Positions 20,847 to 23,436 of a DNA stretch of 23,436 nucleotides are shown piece by piece; the first letter of the stretch is position 1; each line of letters starts with the position of its first letter. Where the stretch lies: positions 1 through 23,436 of the forward strand of contig QIGD01000017.1 of the NCBI GenBank assembly GCA_003229935.1, read 5' to 3'. Both the position numbers and the translations under genes were made by a program. This DNA comes from Methanobacteriota archaeon. Lineage in GTDB: Archaea > Hydrothermarchaeota > Hydrothermarchaeia > Hydrothermarchaeales > BMS3B. The notes under the pieces are model-generated. The model was not told the DNA's origin and did no database searches. It saw only the letters and a list, made by a program, of their open reading frames with translations.

Positions 20847-23415
20847 ATTTATCCCTTTTTCCTGCACGTATTATAAATATTACTCCTGCGGCAAACAGGA
20901 GGAAAAATGTAAGGATTAGTGCAATCTTTTTTATAAGAAGTATTCTTGCCTTTTCCTCAACCCTAGCATTAATTTTTTTAGATACGCTTCTAGCTTTACT
21001 GCTCTCTTTAATCACAATTACCGGCACATCTATATTAGATTCTGTTGTCGAGAGATAATTCTTCCCTCCTTCGTCACTCCAGCTAACCACAAGTTTTGAG
21101 ATGTATTTCCCATTTTTATTAGCTTTCAGATGAATTGCAATTTCTTTTTCTTTCTGAACATCAAGTCTGCCAATTTCTGACTCTACACCACTAGGCTCAA
21201 TATTCTTAGGGAGAGATGTTATAGCTTTCATATTTAAAGCAGGCCCATAGCCTATATTCTTTATTATGTATTTTAAAGTGAATTCTTTTCCCACAACTAT
21301 TTTCTCCTTCGGAGTAACTGAATATACCTCTATGACAGGACCTTCAACCCTAAACCTGAGTTCACTCTCTGCAGTTATACCACCGTAATCTGCATGGGCA
21401 GTTATACTTCCATCTCCTCCCGTAACTGCTTTAACGCTAAATTTGTAGCTGAAACTTTCTCCAGGCTTTAAAAAAACTTCTCTGTCTTTCTTTCCGTACA
21501 TAGGCAGGTACTCCATATTCTCAGGCACAGCCACGTTTAATATGAAGTTCTCAGCTTTAGCCCCAGTATTTTTTATATAAACCTCAATGAGCCCTTTTTC
21601 ATCCAGCTTATATAGATTTTTACCTGAAATTCCCAGTATAGCATTCTGGGAGAGAGGCCTGAGTTCTATACTCTTAACAAGCTCCTCTTTATAGTTATGG
21701 TAAAATTGATCATTATAGCTGGTTTCAATGAGAAAATCAAATGTTTTCGTGCTTTTCACCCCAGGTATGAGAAAGGTTATATCATATTTTCCAGTAGTTT
21801 TACCAGCCCCAAGAATGGAATAACTGTTTACGCTCTGGCCTGATATAAGTCTGAAGTTCTTAGGATAATCAACTGTTATTATAAGATTTCTCGCTGCTCT
21901 TGTGCCTACATTCTTTGCCTCAATTTCAAAGAATAACTTTCCATTGTTTATTCTGCTCCCCATATTTAGAGAAATCGCAGGAGAATCTACATATATATAT
22001 TTGGAGCTTGTTGAGCTGTATAAATTGCTGAATTCATCTCTATATGTAACTTCAGTTGTAACTTCATATTTCCCCTGTCTGTTTGCTTTAAGGATATAGG
22101 TGTAAGATACTTCTTTTCCTGGTGCAAGTGAATCCAGTTTGATTCCTGAATTACCTTCTGTCTCGAGGTTTGTTTTCACTCCCGCATTTACGCCATAGGC
22201 GACAGCACTTCCAGTGTTTTTTATTACCACTGAAACATTTGCTGTTTCATTGGGATTCATTACTATTTTCGACGTATTAAAACCATTGTTGGTATGTATA
22301 TTCTCAATAACTTCTATTTGAGGCTTTAATTCAACAAATTTAATTATTCTAATTTCACTTTTATTTTTTGCCACCACATTTCCATACTCACCTTTATATT
22401 CAACAAGACTGTAGGTATGGTAATCTGCCGGAGCACTGGCTGTTAGTACATAATTTAAATATACTGTATATCCTGGAGGGAGCCTGCCCTCCCAGAAAGT
22501 TTTTCCCTGTACTAATTTCAAACCCTGAGGTAGAATGTCATCAACTTTGCCCAGAAAGTCAAAAAATCTTCCAGTATTATGAATTTCAACAGTAACATAA
22601 ACTTTTTGGCCGACAAGTGCATAGCTCTCTGTTCTCATTTTTTTAAAGTTATAGGGATATCTGACCATTTTTGTTATACTCACATGAGATTCTCCCACAA
22701 CCGTAAGATTTCCTTTGAATACGTCTTCCTTTACTCTGGAATTTCCTGTTTGCTCATTGGAGTAGCTGTATTTCACTTTTACTGGAAGGGAATAGTTTGT
22801 AATCTTCCATAGCAAAGGGGCGAGAAGTATGTATGAGAAACTTGCTTTGTTTCCGGGACAGAGAAAAGCTGTGAAATTTTCAGGATGAATAAGAACTTTA
22901 AAATCTTTGAGGAGGGGTTCAACGCTTATATTTTCTGCAGGAAGTTCACCTGTGTTATTTAAGGTTATTGTGAGATAAAGCTCTCTTCCTGCCCTGACAG
23001 CAGGAAGTGATGAATTAAGTATCTTATTATAGTTTACCTCTGGATTAATTGAAATATTAGCCTTGAGTCTTGCCATGTTTTCAGTATATACTGTTATATT
23101 ACTCTCTGTTCCAGATGTCCCTTCTAATTCTATAATGATATCATTATCCATTCCCCTGTAATATCCACCTACCATAACCGTAAATCTCTCATAATCTTCA
23201 CCATACTTGTAAACTTTAAATGTCGCACCGCCTGGAAAAACAAAGGTAGGTTTTATACTGAATTCATCAACAGGAGTTTTTACACCTTCATAAACATGCC
23301 CTGTGAATCTTACCTGAAACCCTGGAAATTTCGAAATGGGAGGTGCAGAGCATATAGCATGGACACCTGGGATAATAAGGATTAAAGCGAGAATTAACAG
23401 TAATGTTTTTTTCAT
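20836..23415 (-). CDS. Secreted CARDB-repeat (COG1361-like) surface protein with C-terminal membrane anchor
   Basis: This 859-residue protein starts with a signal peptide (KK, then LLLILALILIIPGVHA) and ends with a membrane helix (about 829-848) and a short basic tail (RAGKRDKYDF). Between them lie about six tandem beta-sandwich repeats of 80-100 residues, each opening with a strand ending in NTG or NxG (LNNTGELPAE, IHNTGRFFDF, IKNTGSAVAY, AKNVGTRAAR, IKNTGAKAEN, IKNIGYGPAL) and closing with PG-x-YxY. This is the CARDB/NPCBM-associated pattern of COG1361 S-layer-type proteins. It would stand outside the cell as a stalk. It leads the four-gene pilus-like operon. ATG at 23415 is chosen over GTG 23421 because it gives a proper signal peptide; GGTGG lies close upstream. 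Confidence 0.85.
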   Translation of the reverse strand: MKKTLLLILALILIIPGVHAICSAPPISKFPGFQVRFTGHVYEGVKTPVDEFSIKPTFVFPGGATFKVYKYGEDYERFTVMVGGYYRGMDNDIIIELEGTSGTESNITVYTENMARLKANISINPEVNYNKILNSSLPAVRAGRELYLTITLNNTGELPAENISVEPLLKDFKVLIHPENFTAFLCPGNKASFSYILLAPLLWKITNYSLPVKVKYSYSNEQTGNSRVKEDVFKGNLTVVGESHVSITKMVRYPYNFKKMRTESYALVGQKVYVTVEIHNTGRFFDFLGKVDDILPQGLKLVQGKTFWEGRLPPGYTVYLNYVLTASAPADYHTYSLVEYKGEYGNVVAKNKSEIRIIKFVELKPQIEVIENIHTNNGFNTSKIVMNPNETANVSVVIKNTGSAVAYGVNAGVKTNLETEGNSGIKLDSLAPGKEVSYTYILKANRQGKYEVTTEVTYRDEFSNLYSSTSSKYIYVDSPAISLNMGSRINNGKLFFEIEAKNVGTRAARNLIITVDYPKNFRLISGQSVNSYSILGAGKTTGKYDITFLIPGVKSTKTFDFLIETSYNDQFYHNYKEELVKSIELRPLSQNAILGISGKNLYKLDEKGLIEVYIKNTGAKAENFILNVAVPENMEYLPMYGKKDREVFLKPGESFSYKFSVKAVTGGDGSITAHADYGGITAESELRFRVEGPVIEVYSVTPKEKIVVGKEFTLKYIIKNIGYGPALNMKAITSLPKNIEPSGVESEIGRLDVQKEKEIAIHLKANKNGKYISKLVVSWSDEGGKNYLSTTESNIDVPVIVIKESSKARSVSKKINARVEEKARILLIKKIALILTFFLLFAAGVIFIIRAGKRDKYDF

Positions 23416-23436
23416 GACCACCAGTCCTGAATTCAG

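Noticed and set aside
22368..22812. Plus-strand frames of 75-77 codons inside the CARDB gene
   Set aside because: They are antisense to a strongly coding gene, lack ribosome sites and show no family features.

Overview
The window comes from an AT-rich archaeon, almost certainly a euryarchaeote of the methanogen / Archaeoglobus / methane- or alkane-oxidiser kind. The evidence is a formylmethanofuran dehydrogenase (fwd) gene block, an archaeal Orc1/Cdc6, archaeal Trm56, a geranylgeranyl-reductase-type flavoprotein for ether lipids, Mre11/Rad50, and archaeal type IV pilus (TadC-like) genes. Starts are archaeal in style: strong GGTGA/GGAGG sites inside operons, and TATA boxes about 25-27 bases ahead of the first codon (leaderless) at many operon heads. 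GTG and TTG starts are common. The exact lineage cannot be read from the sequence alone.

Layout. 1-152 holds a hairpin typical of an IS200/IS605-type element end, lying against the stop codon of fwdD. 153-2099 (minus) is fwdF-fwdG-fwdD, the electron-input and pterin-binding parts of formylmethanofuran dehydrogenase; the catalytic subunits would lie beyond the left edge. 2162-3546 (minus) is a two-subunit class I fumarase. 3547-4860 is a gene-poor islet with a mosaic small ORF, decayed coding fragments, a row of inverted repeats and a compositionally distinct cupin gene. 4909-6404 (minus) is a geranylgeranyl-reductase-family flavoprotein and a degenerate Usp-type protein. 6668-7594 (plus) is a CDF metal exporter.

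7649-11101 (plus) is the most striking gene: one continuous 1150-codon frame that joins a complete Mre11 nuclease to a complete Rad50 ATPase. It converges on a DUF1786-family gene (11061-12125, minus), which diverges from a three-part membrane protein (12162-13682, plus) across two interleaved promoters only 36 bases apart. A class III phosphodiesterase (13684-14349, minus) diverges from an operon of orc1/cdc6, trm56 and an ATP-grasp enzyme (14442-17189, plus).

17186-23415 (minus) is a tightly coupled four-gene operon: a large secreted CARDB-repeat protein with a C-terminal anchor, two single-domain TadC/GspF-like platform proteins, and a glycosylation-rich anchored surface protein. This looks like one arm of a Tad/Epd-like pilus or surface system whose ATPase and pilins lie outside the window.

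Best candidates for something new are the Mre11-Rad50 fusion (with a T-run at the joint where one base either way would split the genes), the winged-helix extension on FwdG, the hairpin-rich islet at 4204-4510, and the split-domain surface protein of the pilus operon. No tRNA, rRNA or CRISPR array was seen.
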